DNA of 44,192 nucleotides. Source: a virus. Below are positions 17,409 through 24,376 of the stretch, one piece after another; position 1 is the stretch's first letter, and each line of letters starts with the position of its first letter. The DNA is taken from IMG/VR virus record IMGVR_UViG_3300007735_000975, positions 1 to 44,192 of that record; one strand, written 5' to 3'. The notes beneath the pieces are model-generated. The model was not told where the DNA came from. It ran no database searches and worked only from the letters and a program-made list of their open reading frames with translations. The position numbers and the translations under genes were made by a program.

Positions 17409-17738
17409 ATGGCCGCAACTGTCAGCAAATCCGGCACGCCGGGCCCGATTACCGACCGCATCGCCTTGGGTGGTACAGGCGGCAACGCGACCGCTGTCAC
17501 CTTCCCGCGATGGGCGCGCGAAATCTCGATCCGCATCTTTGCCAGCGATAACGAAACGCAGTCTGCGGGCTTTGTTTCGTCGACCGGCACGGATGGTGCG
17601 GCAATCGATAGCAACGGCGTTCGGGTCGAGCTTGGCGTGCCCTATATGGTCAACCCATCGCCGGGCGGCGCAGCCGTCGTGCTGTACGTTAGCGGCGACG
17701 CGGCAAACGACGTCGCCCACATTAGCGTGAGTGCCTGA
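17409..17738 (+). CDS. Small beta-rich tail-region protein, unknown
   Basis: This 109-residue protein of alternating short strands (TAVTFPRWAREISIRIFASD, then GVRVELGVPYMVNPSPGGAA and VVLYVSGDAANDVAHISVSA) looks like a small single-domain beta-sandwich. It lies at the start of a probable transcription unit and just before the Fn3-repeat protein. I infer a minor virion or fibre-associated protein. The ATG is preceded by GAGG. Its stop precedes the next ATG by one base. No family was recognised. Confidence 0.6.
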   Translation: MAATVSKSGTPGPITDRIALGGTGGNATAVTFPRWAREISIRIFASDNETQSAGFVSSTGTDGAAIDSNGVRVELGVPYMVNPSPGGAAVVLYVSGDAANDVAHISVSA

Positions 17739-17739
17739 A

Positions 17740-19122
17740 ATGCCACGCCTTCGCACACGCATCATTCCCCGGCCCGGTGGTTCAGTTGTCGACCTGACCC
17801 CGCCGACCCCGCCATCCCCGCAATCCCTCGCATCGTCGGCGACGACTGCAAGCCTGACCTGGACCCATACCGGGGCGCCCGCGGGCACTACGTATGCGTT
17901 GACTGTGGTTGATGATGCTGGCGGTTCCGTGTCGCCTTCGTCGGGTTCCGGACTTGGTGCATACGTTATCCCTGTCACAGCAGGCAAGGCGTATACCGCA
18001 CGCCTTCGCGCGACCGGTACAGATGGTCAAATCGCCCAATCCAGCGCGCTTGTATATGTCGCGACCGCCGATCTGTCGGCACCAACTCCACCATCCCCGC
18101 AATCCCTCGCATCGTCGGCAACGACTGCAAGCCTGACCTGGACGCATTCGACCGCACCTGTAGGCACAACCTATACCCTCGCAGTGGTGGACGAAACCGG
18201 CGCTTCCGTGTCGCCTTCGTCGGGCTCCGGTCTTGGCGCATACGTTATCCCTGTCACAGCGGGCAAGGCGTATACCGCACGGTTGCGGGCGACGGGTCCA
18301 GACGGCCAACTCTCACAGTCGAGTGCACTTGTATATGTGGCACCATCTGCCACTATCGCCGGCGCGTGGACACAGATTGGTTTGGTGAATTTTGTAGGCG
18401 CGACTGCGCAGACGTTTACCACGACGGGCGATAAGACAGTAACCTTGGCCGATTCGTCGACAGTGACCGTCAACGTGTCGATGAGTGTAGGCACCGTCAC
18501 GACCGGCACGGCGGGTGCGGATGCAACGCGCGGTCTGATCGCTGATGTCCCCGGCGCGGTCGCATCGACGGCCTACCGCCTGCGGACGGCGGTTCCTGTT
18601 TCGCCGTCGATTTCCAGCACCCACGATCTGTTAGTGTCGATCCGCTGGCGGGCCAATCTCGCCACAGGCACGGGGCAGCGGGCGCTGGTGGGTGTCACTG
18701 TCGCAAGCGGGAGCGAGGCTTCAACCGAGTTCTCAGGCGGTGTCCTGCAAAACACCGCGACAAACGCGGTGAAATGGCAATGCCGCAAAACCGCAACGGT
18801 CGCCGACGTGGCGGCATCGGTGGACACCGGTTGGCGGGACGGCACCACGCGCATTCAGACTGATGTGCGGGTGGTCGGCAAGGCACGGACATTGTTCGCA
18901 ACGGCGACCAGCCGCAACGTGGACAGTGGAACCGCAACATATACCAGCGACATCGGCGGCGATAGTTCAGGACCAAACGCGGGCCTTGAAGCTCCGCTGT
19001 TTAGTGGATCAACGGTATATGTCCAACTGTATAGTTGGAATGGCGCCGCATCCGGCGCAGCGTGTTCCACCGCGATCGAGCGCATCACTGTGTATTCGCG
19101 CGCATCAACCCGCGTACCCTGA
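17740..19122 (+). CDS. Fibre-like protein with two near-identical Fn3/Ig-type repeats
   Basis: A 460-residue protein. After a basic N-terminus, two tandem domains of about 93 residues (bases about 17812-18068 and 18091-18347) are nearly identical. Each begins PPSPQSLASSATTASLTWTH and includes SPSSGSGLGAYVIPVTAGKA, the pattern of fibronectin type III or Ig-like modules. The remaining 260 residues are a separate beta-rich domain (AYRLRTAVPVSPSISSTHDL, then GSTVYVQLYSWNGAAS) that may contact a receptor or glycan. I prefer the ATG at 17740 to the GTG at 17731, which lies inside the previous gene. A tail-fibre role is inferred. Confidence 0.7.
   Translation: MPRLRTRIIPRPGGSVVDLTPPTPPSPQSLASSATTASLTWTHTGAPAGTTYALTVVDDAGGSVSPSSGSGLGAYVIPVTAGKAYTARLRATGTDGQIAQSSALVYVATADLSAPTPPSPQSLASSATTASLTWTHSTAPVGTTYTLAVVDETGASVSPSSGSGLGAYVIPVTAGKAYTARLRATGPDGQLSQSSALVYVAPSATIAGAWTQIGLVNFVGATAQTFTTTGDKTVTLADSSTVTVNVSMSVGTVTTGTAGADATRGLIADVPGAVASTAYRLRTAVPVSPSISSTHDLLVSIRWRANLATGTGQRALVGVTVASGSEASTEFSGGVLQNTATNAVKWQCRKTATVADVAASVDTGWRDGTTRIQTDVRVVGKARTLFATATSRNVDSGTATYTSDIGGDSSGPNAGLEAPLFSGSTVYVQLYSWNGAASGAACSTAIERITVYSRASTRVP
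17812..18347 (+). repeat. Tandem 279-base duplication encoding Fn3-like domains
   Basis: Two direct copies in phase (period 279 bases, 93 codons), beginning ccatccccgcaatccctcgc at 17812 and 18091. Differences are scattered and mostly at third positions, indicating a fairly recent in-frame domain duplication. Confidence 0.8.
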
Positions 19123-19131
19123 GAGGCGTCT

Positions 19132-19338
19132 ATGATTATCCAGAATGCGCGACAGGTAACCATTTCAGACGAATCCGGTGAACGGATTGGTGTCACTGGT
19201 GAGTTTCTGATCGAAGGCGCTCAGCTTGAGATGCTGCGCACCACAGACCTGTCAAGCGCCACCAAACCGAGCGCGGAAGATAGCCGCGAACTGACAAGAC
19301 CGTTTGCGCAAACGGTGCAGGCCTTGGTTCTGCCGTGA
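19132..19338 (+). CDS. Small protein, unknown
   Basis: A 68-residue protein with GAGAGG 8 bases before its ATG. The first half could form two strands (MIIQNARQVTISDESGERIG), the second half a short helix and a disordered stretch. Its TGA overlaps the next GTG start. Within the distal tail/lysis unit it may be a fibre chaperone or minor tail component; no family is recognised. Confidence 0.55.
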   Translation: MIIQNARQVTISDESGERIGVTGEFLIEGAQLEMLRTTDLSSATKPSAEDSRELTRPFAQTVQALVLP

Positions 19339-19646
19339 CCGATATCGCCCTGCAAGACTGTGGCCCCTGCCTTTCCGGCGCGGGCCGCGTGGTCGACCAT
19401 TTGCCGGGGCACCTATCGGCGACAGCGCGGCAGGTGATCGAGGTCAGGCTATCGCACGGGGCCGCCCTATATGGGCAGCCGCTGCGGTTGGGTTGGGCCC
19501 CGGCACCAATCGAGGCGGTGCAAGAGGCCGCCGATCTTGTGGCATATCTGGTCAGCGCAGGCGCGCCCGAAGGGCTTTTGCGCGATGCTTCCGCACTTCT
19601 TGAGGGCGTGATAAGATGGCAGGCACAGGCCAAACAGTCTTCGTGA
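19335..19646 (+). CDS. Small helical protein, unknown
   Basis: A 103-residue protein starting with GTG that overlaps the previous stop (GTGA). Two helices are likely (LPGHLSATARQVIEVRLSHG, then IEAVQEAADLVAYLVSAGAP). Cysteines at positions 9 and 12 (DCGPC) could bind metal or be redox-active, but no further partner cysteines are present. Its end overlaps the next small gene by 31 bases. The role is unknown; position suggests a tail or lysis accessory. Confidence 0.55.
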   Translation: MTDIALQDCGPCLSGAGRVVDHLPGHLSATARQVIEVRLSHGAALYGQPLRLGWAPAPIEAVQEAADLVAYLVSAGAPEGLLRDASALLEGVIRWQAQAKQSS

Positions 19647-19747
19647 TCACGAACGGCATCGCAAAGTTGCGCGCGCCGTTGCGGCCTGTTGACCTTGTGG
19701 CGTTCGCCGAACGCCGCATGCGCCGTCAAGGCGCACCGGAGGCCTAA
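19616..19747 (+). CDS. Very small basic protein, unknown
   Basis: A 43-residue reading frame from ATG at 19616 to TAA at 19745-19747. It starts MAGTGQTVFVITNGIAKLRA and continues with a basic helix containing AERRMRRQ. It overlaps its upstream neighbour, and its stop shares a base with the next ATG (TAATG), a coupling pattern seen elsewhere in this cluster. The tight packing supports translation, but the ribosome site (GATAAG) is weak. Confidence 0.45.
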   Translation: MAGTGQTVFVITNGIAKLRAPLRPVDLVAFAERRMRRQGAPEA

Positions 19748-19932
19748 TGCCCAAGCCTATGCCCCAAGACGTCAAACCCATTCTCTCGAAGCTTCTGCGC
19801 CTTGCCGCCAAGGCGGCGCGATATTGGGCGGGTGGGTTTACCGCTGCCGAAATCGCGGCGCTTGCGGTTGACTTGATTGAGATTGCGGTAGAGCTTGCAC
19901 AGTCTGCAAAAGAGGATGACGATGGGATTTAG
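19747..19932 (+). CDS. Small amphipathic protein next to endolysin
   Basis: A 61-residue protein coupled to its upstream neighbour through TAATG and overlapping the endolysin start by 11 bases. Residues 10-30 form a basic amphipathic helix (LSKLLRLAAKAARYWAGG); residues 33-52 form a second, hydrophobic-acidic helix (AEIAALAVDLIEIAVELAQS). The end is acidic. The two-helix form and lysis context could suit a membrane-active lysis helper, but neither helix is a clear transmembrane segment. Confidence 0.55.
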   Translation: MPKPMPQDVKPILSKLLRLAAKAARYWAGGFTAAEIAALAVDLIEIAVELAQSAKEDDDGI

Positions 19933-20362
19933 CTTCGGTGCAACGTCAACGGCCCGGCTGCATACCTGTCACCCGCTGTTGGTGACACTGTTTCGGCGGG
20001 CGTTGGCGCATCCAGATATGCCGCATGATTTGACCGTGGTGTATGGTCATCGGTCGGCGGCAGAGCAGGCGGCGCTATATGCCAAGGGTCGGACGATGCC
20101 CGGTGATATCGTCACCTACGCAAAGCCGGGCAAGAGCAAGCACAACACCAAACCCAGCCAAGCGATTGATGTTGTGCCGTATATCGATCGCAAAGCCAGC
20201 CCCGCAGATTGGGGCCCTATCCGCGCATGTGCTCCGGTGATATACGCAACCTGGGCAGAGATGCAGGCAGACGGTACGGTGCCCCACGGTGTTACACTGC
20301 ATTGGGGCGGTGATTGGAACGGCCCGCCGGATGGCGCACACTGGGAAATCCGCGGCGTATAG
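19922..20362 (+). CDS. Endolysin, M15-type peptidase (L-Ala-D-Glu or D-Ala-D-Ala)
   Basis: This 146-residue zinc peptidase degrades peptidoglycan cross-bridges at lysis. Family M15 features are clear: VVYGHRSAAEQAALYAKGRT (residues 39-58), the zinc-binding pair H74 and D83 in SKHNTKPSQAIDVVPY, and the C-terminal HWGGDW (127-132) and AHWEI with H140. Length and lack of a signal peptide match phage M15C endopeptidases, which need a holin for export. The ATG at 19922 has GAGG upstream and is preferred over a GTG-like start 27 bases earlier. A holin-like gene follows. Confidence 0.85.
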   Translation: MGFSFGATSTARLHTCHPLLVTLFRRALAHPDMPHDLTVVYGHRSAAEQAALYAKGRTMPGDIVTYAKPGKSKHNTKPSQAIDVVPYIDRKASPADWGPIRACAPVIYATWAEMQADGTVPHGVTLHWGGDWNGPPDGAHWEIRGV

Positions 20363-20385
20363 GCGCCCGAATCGGAGGCTAAACC

Positions 20386-20742
20386 ATGCTCGCACAAGTC
20401 GATCCACTTGCTTTGGCTCCGTATCTTGCCGGCCCAGGCGCCGCGACGTTGGTACTTTTGATCGTCGGCGCTGCGGTGTATCGCCTTGTGATTTCGCACC
20501 TGTTGCCGCTTGCGGCGCATGCGATCGACCGTCACTTGAAACAGATCGATGCGTTGATTGACAGCCAAAAGACCGAAGCTCAGCACACGGCGAAGGCCTT
20601 GAGCAGCCTGGAAAAGACTGTCAAGGCCCTTGAGCGGCGCATCGCTCAGGCTGACGGCGGCACCGGATGGGGCCCCGATGGCGACGGCGGCAGCATCGCG
20701 CGGCGGGCGGTGATCGATGGGGATGGGCGCATCAAGCCCTAA
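20386..20742 (+). CDS. Holin-like membrane protein
   Basis: A 118-residue protein with one clear transmembrane segment at about residues 18-45 (GAATLVLLIVGAAVYRLVIS, then HLLPLAA). A long coiled coil follows (residues 47-90, DRHLKQIDALIDSQKTEAQH and beyond) and then a Gly/Asp-rich tail. One membrane helix plus a cytoplasmic coiled coil immediately after the endolysin fits a class III-like holin or a lysis regulator. A GGAGG-type ribosome site precedes the ATG. It is the last + strand late gene before a terminator. Confidence 0.6.
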   Translation: MLAQVDPLALAPYLAGPGAATLVLLIVGAAVYRLVISHLLPLAAHAIDRHLKQIDALIDSQKTEAQHTAKALSSLEKTVKALERRIAQADGGTGWGPDGDGGSIARRAVIDGDGRIKP

Positions 20743-20782
20743 GCGATAAGCGCCCGCGTGCGCCTATGCGTTGCGGTCGCAC

Positions 20783-20819
20783 ACGCGGCGGTCGGCATGG
20801 TATCGGCGCCGCGTTTTTT
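20783..20819 (+). terminator. Intrinsic terminator of the late arm
   Basis: ACGCGGCG (20783-20790) pairs with CGCCGCGT (20807-20814), and the arm runs directly into TTTTTT (20814-20819). It lies 40 bases after the holin-like stop and marks the meeting point of the + strand late genes and the - strand early genes. Confidence 0.8.
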
Positions 20820-21078
20820 ATCGGCAGTGCTCTCCGCGCTCGATGGCGTCCGCGATCGCGTCGAGGTCGACGAGCGATAGCCCCATCGGGCCCCGGTTTG
20901 ATGTGCGCCGTAGGGCAGCTACCACGGCGGCGCGCTCGGCGGCAGCGCCGCGAGCCTCCGTGGCCGCGAAGCGCGCGGGCTGTGTCTCGCAGTACACGCT
21001 GCACCAAAGCCGGGGCGCCTCGGCATTGTCCAGGAATGCACGGCCACACTCGGCGCATGTGCTGACGATGTGGGTCAT
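20818..21078 (-). CDS. Small zinc-finger-like protein
   Basis: An 86-residue protein. Residues 8-30 hold CAECGRAF and, 11 residues on, WCSVYC, a C-x2-C...C-x3-C pattern likely to bind zinc. The C-terminal half is helical and charged. The ATG at 21078 is preceded by GAGGGGG and overlaps the upstream stop (ATGA). It is the last gene of a four-gene block driven from the promoter-like element at 21982. Role unknown; small early zinc proteins often target host regulators (inference). Confidence 0.6.
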   Translation of the reverse strand: MTHIVSTCAECGRAFLDNAEAPRLWCSVYCETQPARFAATEARGAAAERAAVVAALRRTSNRGPMGLSLVDLDAIADAIERGEHCR

Positions 21079-21425
21079 CGCGCACCCCCTCGCACCGTGC
21101 GGCGCACGGCGGGCCCTACTGTCCAGACCGTCTCGGCCTGTGCGGGCGCGCGCCAATAGGCGCCGCGCTCGGGGCAGGGCAGCGCCGCGGCCTGCGGCAC
21201 ATTGGGTGCGCATCGGCCTTCAAGCTGCATTTCCCATAACACCGCCGCTTCGGCTTTTTGGCGTTCGCCGCTGCGTTCCCATTCGATCTCTGCCGCGGCC
21301 ATGTCGGCGGCTGTGAGCGCGTCGAGGTGCGCCTGCCACGCATCGGCAACACTTCCGGCGGTCAACGAAAGCACAGCACAAACCAGCGTAACGATGCCGC
21401 GGGCGGCCTTGTCGATGTCCTTCAT
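21075..21425 (-). CDS. Small membrane-anchored or exported protein
   Basis: A 116-residue protein. After MKDIDKAARG comes a hydrophobic stretch at residues 11-28 (IVTLVCAVLSLTAGSVAD) that fits a signal peptide or single anchor. A charged helix follows (ADMAAAEIEWERSGERQKAE) with a C-terminal part containing two cysteines. GGGAG precedes the ATG at 21425. It overlaps both neighbours through ATGA junctions. Its topology resembles an inner-membrane spanin, but it lies in an early, opposite-strand block, so that role is doubtful. Confidence 0.5.
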   Translation of the reverse strand: MKDIDKAARGIVTLVCAVLSLTAGSVADAWQAHLDALTAADMAAAEIEWERSGERQKAEAAVLWEMQLEGRCAPNVPQAAALPCPERGAYWRAPAQAETVWTVGPAVRRTVRGGAR

Positions 21426-21616
21426 TTGACACTCCCTTCGTCGCAATCGTCGTTTTGGTCGCATTCGAGCGTGAAGCAATCGGGGCAATCATCAGCCCCA
21501 CACGGGCCGTCATATGCGTTCCAGCCGCCGCAACCCCCCATCTGGCGCCGATAGCCGTGGTCAGGGTCGCGCTCGCAGTCTGGCGAATAGGCGTAACTGT
21601 GGTAGTACTCGGTCAT
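21422..21616 (-). CDS. Small Cys-rich protein
   Basis: A 64-residue protein with eight cysteines (CERD, then GGCGGW, CGADDCPDC, LECDQNDDCDEG), strongly acidic and probably zinc-binding. AGGGGG lies 5 bases before the ATG at 21616. No family is recognised. It is part of the four-gene unit running from 21900 to 20818. Confidence 0.55.
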   Translation of the reverse strand: MTEYYHSYAYSPDCERDPDHGYRRQMGGCGGWNAYDGPCGADDCPDCFTLECDQNDDCDEGSVK

Positions 21617-21687
21617 ATGTCCCCCTAATGGCGCCGCTTGCGGCAAGCGCCGGGCCGATGTGGTTGCTTTGTGGTCGCCTTGATGTG

Positions 21688-21900
21688 TCAGCAGCTCATC
21701 GACGCGGCATACCAATCGCGCGCATCACGCAGGGTCCGAAATGCACGGGTGTTGCGAGCGATGCCGTTACAGACCACCTCAACGGTAAAGGTTGCGCGGC
21801 CTGACAATGAAGCCCACCGGGCAAGCACAACAAGGACGGGAAAATCGGTGCCGTTGATCGTTTGAAAACCGCTGGTGGTTGTCGAAAGTACCGTGCGCAT
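21688..21900 (-). CDS. Small beta-rich protein, unknown
   Basis: A 70-residue protein and the first gene after the promoter-like element at 21982-21999. Its leader carries the shared hairpin and GGAGCCGACC ribosome-site block. The sequence is strand-rich (TDFPVLVVLARWASLSGRAT) and ends in a short helix with RDARDWYAASMSC. An upstream in-frame ATG would lie inside the promoter-like element (its bases read MFVRESYC) and is rejected. Role unknown. Confidence 0.55.
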   Translation of the reverse strand: MRTVLSTTTSGFQTINGTDFPVLVVLARWASLSGRATFTVEVVCNGIARNTRAFRTLRDARDWYAASMSC

Positions 21901-21927
21901 GGTCGGCTCCTGCGGGTCAGTGTGGCG

Positions 21928-21949
21928 CCGGGGTTCTCTGTCGCCCCGG
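21928..21949 (-). promoter_or_regulatory. Leader hairpin, copy 1
   Basis: CCGGGG and CCCCGG pair across a 10-base loop in the untranslated leader of the gene starting at 21900. The same hairpin, followed by the GGAGCCGACC ribosome-site block, occurs in the leaders at 27363-27382 and 28987-29007. Confidence 0.6.
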
Positions 21950-21981
21950 CCCCCTCTTTGTACTTCGGCACGTTCTACCCT

Positions 21982-21999
21982 GCAATAGCTTTCGCGCAC
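21982..21999 (-). promoter_or_regulatory. Early-arm element A (GTGCGC-N4-GC-TATTGC)
   Basis: On the - strand this reads GTGCGCGAAAGCTATTGC, 81 bases before the ATG at 21900. TATTGC has the position of a -10 box, but no consistent -35 is found among the nine copies. It is nearly identical over 38 bases to element B at 24344. Confidence 0.65.
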
Positions 22000-22014
22000 A
22001 AACACGAAAGAAAG

Positions 22015-22518
22015 TTATCGCACGTTCAGAATCGCCAGCCTTAGCGCCTTTTCGTGAACAGGCCCCAAGCTCTTTGCAGCGGCTTCGGCTTGCGCTTGCG
22101 CGTCGCCGGTTGTCCACCCCTGGGGGCGCGGGCATTGTGCCGCCAAAGCGGCGGCAAGTTCGCCGATGTCGATGCGCCCCGCGGTGCGCAGATAGTGCCG
22201 CGCCACACGCAGCGGGTCGGCGCTGTGTGCTACGGCGATCGTCGGACCGCGGGAAGCCGATGGCATCGTCTTGGTCAGCTTCTGCGGTTCGCGGCTGGAC
22301 CCCGCAAGAAGCGCGTCGCGCTGCGCTTTGTCGATCTTGGCCCAGGCGCCAAGGGTCAGAATCCGAAGCTGCACTTGCCGCGGCGATCGATGCGGAAGCG
22401 CGGCGCATAGGTCCGCGAAAGTCCGCGCCGCTTTTGCAGCCTGGATAACGATCGCGTCATCGTGCGTCACCCAAAGCGGCGCATTGGTACGCTTTGGGCC
22501 GCCTTTTGGCTTGGTCAC
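22015..22518 (-). CDS. Putative SANT/Myb-like DNA-binding protein
   Basis: A 167-residue protein. Residues 15-60 (LWVTHDDAIVIQAAKAARTF, then ADLCAALPHRSPRQVQLRIL) have the three-helix spacing of Myb/SANT domains, with W16 and the PHRSPRQVQLR recognition-helix pattern. The C-terminal half is alanine-rich and helical. It is the last gene of the thyX operon (ATGA junction with its neighbour), making it a candidate phage transcription regulator for the repeated early-arm elements. That target is speculative. Confidence 0.55.
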   Translation of the reverse strand: MTKPKGGPKRTNAPLWVTHDDAIVIQAAKAARTFADLCAALPHRSPRQVQLRILTLGAWAKIDKAQRDALLAGSSREPQKLTKTMPSASRGPTIAVAHSADPLRVARHYLRTAGRIDIGELAAALAAQCPRPQGWTTGDAQAQAEAAAKSLGPVHEKALRLAILNVR

Positions 22519-22739
22519 TTTTTTCCTACCTGCCCGTAGGCGAGAATGATGTCATGGTCGGAAATCTTGGCCCCCGCTGCCTTCTCTCTGCGCATCGCTT
22601 CGGCTGTCGCCAAATCCGCCAACACCGCGGCGGGCACTACACCCTGCCGATCGGCGCGGGCCTGCGCACGGCGGCGCGCCTTGATTGCAGCGGTAGTGAC
22701 CAGTGAATCAGAGCCGTACCCCGGAAAGATGGCAGTCAT
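22515..22739 (-). CDS. Small helical protein, unknown
   Basis: A 74-residue basic, helical protein coupled to both thyX upstream and the SANT-like gene downstream by ATGA junctions. Residues 17-52 form a charged helix (TTAAIKARRRAQARADRQGV, then AVLADLATAEAMRREKAAGA). ISDHDIILAYGQVGKK forms the end. No family is recognised. The ATG at 22739 is preferred to a TTG 12 bases upstream. Confidence 0.55.
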   Translation of the reverse strand: MTAIFPGYGSDSLVTTAAIKARRRAQARADRQGVVPAAVLADLATAEAMRREKAAGAKISDHDIILAYGQVGKK

Positions 22740-23632
22740 CGCGCACCCCAAGCAGAAGTTAGCGCAGCCAAAGTTTCGCGGCGTTCACGTTCGGGCAAGC
22801 CCGAAAGCGCATCGGCCAAGCGATCGGCGTCAACGATGCCCGCCAAAGCGCGCCACGCAGAAGCCGAAAGCCGCGGCGCATCGCGCACATGCTCAACCCA
22901 CGCAGCCCAAGTCAGCGGGTAGGCGTCGGCGACAATGGCTGCGATTTCGTCGGCAAGCAAGCGGATTTCGCGCTGTGCGTCCGGCTTGGTGCGTAGGCCC
23001 AAGAAGTGCAGAAGGTTATGTAGGTCGACCTTCCAAACCCACTCGGTCATCGTCGCAAGAGGCAGCAAGACCCGCGCTTGTTCGCGGGCGATGCCGGCCT
23101 TTCGCGCATGCTTGTATTCCAAATCGGCTTGTTGCAAATCAAGCGCAAACCCAAGCGAACCCCACGCCGTCTTGTCGAGCGCGTCCGGCGTAAATGGCCC
23201 AAGTTCCAAGGGTTTGCCGCGCCCTTGCTTGCTATCTTTTGGGTCAGGGTCGCGGCAAAGCGGACCCAGGCCGCGAACGTCCATCACGGCATCGTTTTCG
23301 GCTTCGGTGTAGCGCAGGCTGATTTCATTGATGCTGGCCATCCGGTGCCGCATCCACTGCCGCGCAACGAAGATCGGCGCCCGAATGTGAAAGACAAGCT
23401 CGCACATCTCGAAGGGCGACGTATGCCGGTGCCGCATCAGATAGCTGATTAGTTTGGCGTCTTCGCCTTCGGTTCGTGCTGCATTGTGGCGCCCATAGCT
23501 GACACGTGCCGCCCGGCTGATGCTGGCGTCGGTGCCGCAATAATCGCGCAGGGTCACACTCCCCAAGTGTGCGACCGTACGGGTTTGCCCGATGTGCAGT
23601 TCGGCGCCGGGGTTGATTGGGCGCTTGGTCAT
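22736..23632 (-). CDS. thyX: Flavin-dependent thymidylate synthase ThyX
   Basis: This 298-residue enzyme makes dTMP from dUMP using methylene-tetrahydrofolate and FAD. The ThyX signature is complete in RHRMASINEISLRY (residues 95-108). RHRHTSPFEMCELVF (67-81) forms the other flavin-binding segment. Its C-terminal extension (about residues 230-298) is helical and longer than in many bacterial ThyX proteins. With dUTPase and the B12-dependent reductase it completes a route to dTTP independent of host ThyA. It starts at an ATG overlapping the previous stop. Confidence 0.95.
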   Translation of the reverse strand: MTKRPINPGAELHIGQTRTVAHLGSVTLRDYCGTDASISRAARVSYGRHNAARTEGEDAKLISYLMRHRHTSPFEMCELVFHIRAPIFVARQWMRHRMASINEISLRYTEAENDAVMDVRGLGPLCRDPDPKDSKQGRGKPLELGPFTPDALDKTAWGSLGFALDLQQADLEYKHARKAGIAREQARVLLPLATMTEWVWKVDLHNLLHFLGLRTKPDAQREIRLLADEIAAIVADAYPLTWAAWVEHVRDAPRLSASAWRALAGIVDADRLADALSGLPERERRETLAALTSAWGAR

Positions 23633-23907
23633 GCGTGCACCTTGCGCGCGCAAGCGTTGAGAGTGTCGCCGGTCACCACAAGAACACTGGGCTGATGGCC
23701 GCCTTCGATGCTTACCACAAGCCCCGGCACCAAATGCAAGCCAGACACGTGCACCCACACGCGCTGCTCAACTCGACCCCCGATATCGCGCCCGAAGTGC
23801 GGCCACGCAAACGAAGCGGCGAAACAACGGCTTGCATCGTCACTTGGCGATACTGTGAACCGATCGCCAACTTGCCAGTCACGAAAAATAGAATCCTGCG
23901 TGTGCAT
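23629..23907 (-). CDS. Small protein, unknown
   Basis: A 92-residue protein and the first gene of the thyX operon. Beta-like segments (WQVGDRFTVSPSDDASRCFA, then QRVWVHVSGLHLVPGLVVSI) suggest a small barrel or SH3-like domain. Its stop overlaps the thyX ATG. No promoter-like element lies just upstream, so it may be reached by read-through from element B or from the structured gap at 23908-24025. Confidence 0.55.
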   Translation of the reverse strand: MHTQDSIFRDWQVGDRFTVSPSDDASRCFAASFAWPHFGRDIGGRVEQRVWVHVSGLHLVPGLVVSIEGGHQPSVLVVTGDTLNACARKVHA

Positions 23908-24005
23908 CCTCGCCCCTATAGGTCAGTGTGGGCGGTCGCCTTGGTCGCCTGCCGATTGGCTGGCGTGCACCCCGCGCCGCGTGCAGGCGGCGACCGTGCG
24001 GGGCT

Positions 24006-24019
24006 GGCCCCGAAGGGCC
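24006..24019 (-). terminator. UUCG-tetraloop hairpin after gene 24026
   Basis: On the - strand GGCCC-TTCG-GGGCC forms a very stable C(UUCG)G hairpin seven bases after the stop of the gene at 24026-24265. There is no U-run, so it may stabilise the 3' end or cause partial termination before the thyX operon. Confidence 0.5.
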
Positions 24020-24025
24020 GGGCGG

Positions 24026-24265
24026 TCAGGCGCTTGCATGCGCTCCGTTGGTCGCGTACTTCACCGCGCCGGCTTCGCTTTTGAAGAGCCTTTCAGCGCG
24101 TGAGATCGTGCGGGTCTGACCGCTGTAATCCGATCCAACGTGATAGCCGTAGACAGCCGCGAAGCCTCGGCCAGTCTCGCGCACAACTGCCCAGCCGCGA
24201 CCGCATGGGGTGGTCAGGTCGATGATACGGCGGCCTGCAATGTCAATGGTTTCAGTGCGGTTCAT
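24026..24265 (-). CDS. Small protein, unknown
   Basis: A 79-residue protein with mixed strands (TIDIAGRRIIDLTTPCGRGW, then AAVYGYHVGSDYSGQTRTIS) and a C-terminal helix, like a compact alpha/beta domain. GGGGATCAAG precedes the ATG at 24265; a second in-frame ATG lies four codons earlier. It is the only gene between element B and a UUCG hairpin, so it probably forms its own short transcript. Role unknown. Confidence 0.55.
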   Translation of the reverse strand: MNRTETIDIAGRRIIDLTTPCGRGWAVVRETGRGFAAVYGYHVGSDYSGQTRTISRAERLFKSEAGAVKYATNGAHASA

Positions 24266-24343
24266 CTTGATCCCCATGTCGGCTGGCGGCTCCGTTGCCG
24301 CGCCCTTCCGACACAAAGACTCTATCGGCTTGCTTTCTGGACT

Positions 24344-24361
24344 GCAATAACTTTCGCGCAC
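24344..24361 (-). promoter_or_regulatory. Early-arm element B
   Basis: Reads GTGCGCGAAAGTTATTGC on the - strand (one base off the consensus GC before TATTGC), 78 bases before the ATG at 24265. Its upstream part overlaps the last codons and stop of the RuvC-like gene, so a promoter-like element is embedded in a coding end. Confidence 0.6.
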
Positions 24362-24376
24362 AAACACGAAAGAAAG

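Noticed and set aside
17782-18309. Long open frame antisense to the Fn3-repeat gene.
   Set aside because: Openness follows from codon bias; product is Arg/Cys-rich without motifs and no start signal.
21979-22005. Upstream in-frame starts giving proteins beginning MFVRESYC (here and at 24367).
   Set aside because: These codons are the conserved early-arm element itself; transcripts would begin at or after it, and good ribosome sites lie further downstream.
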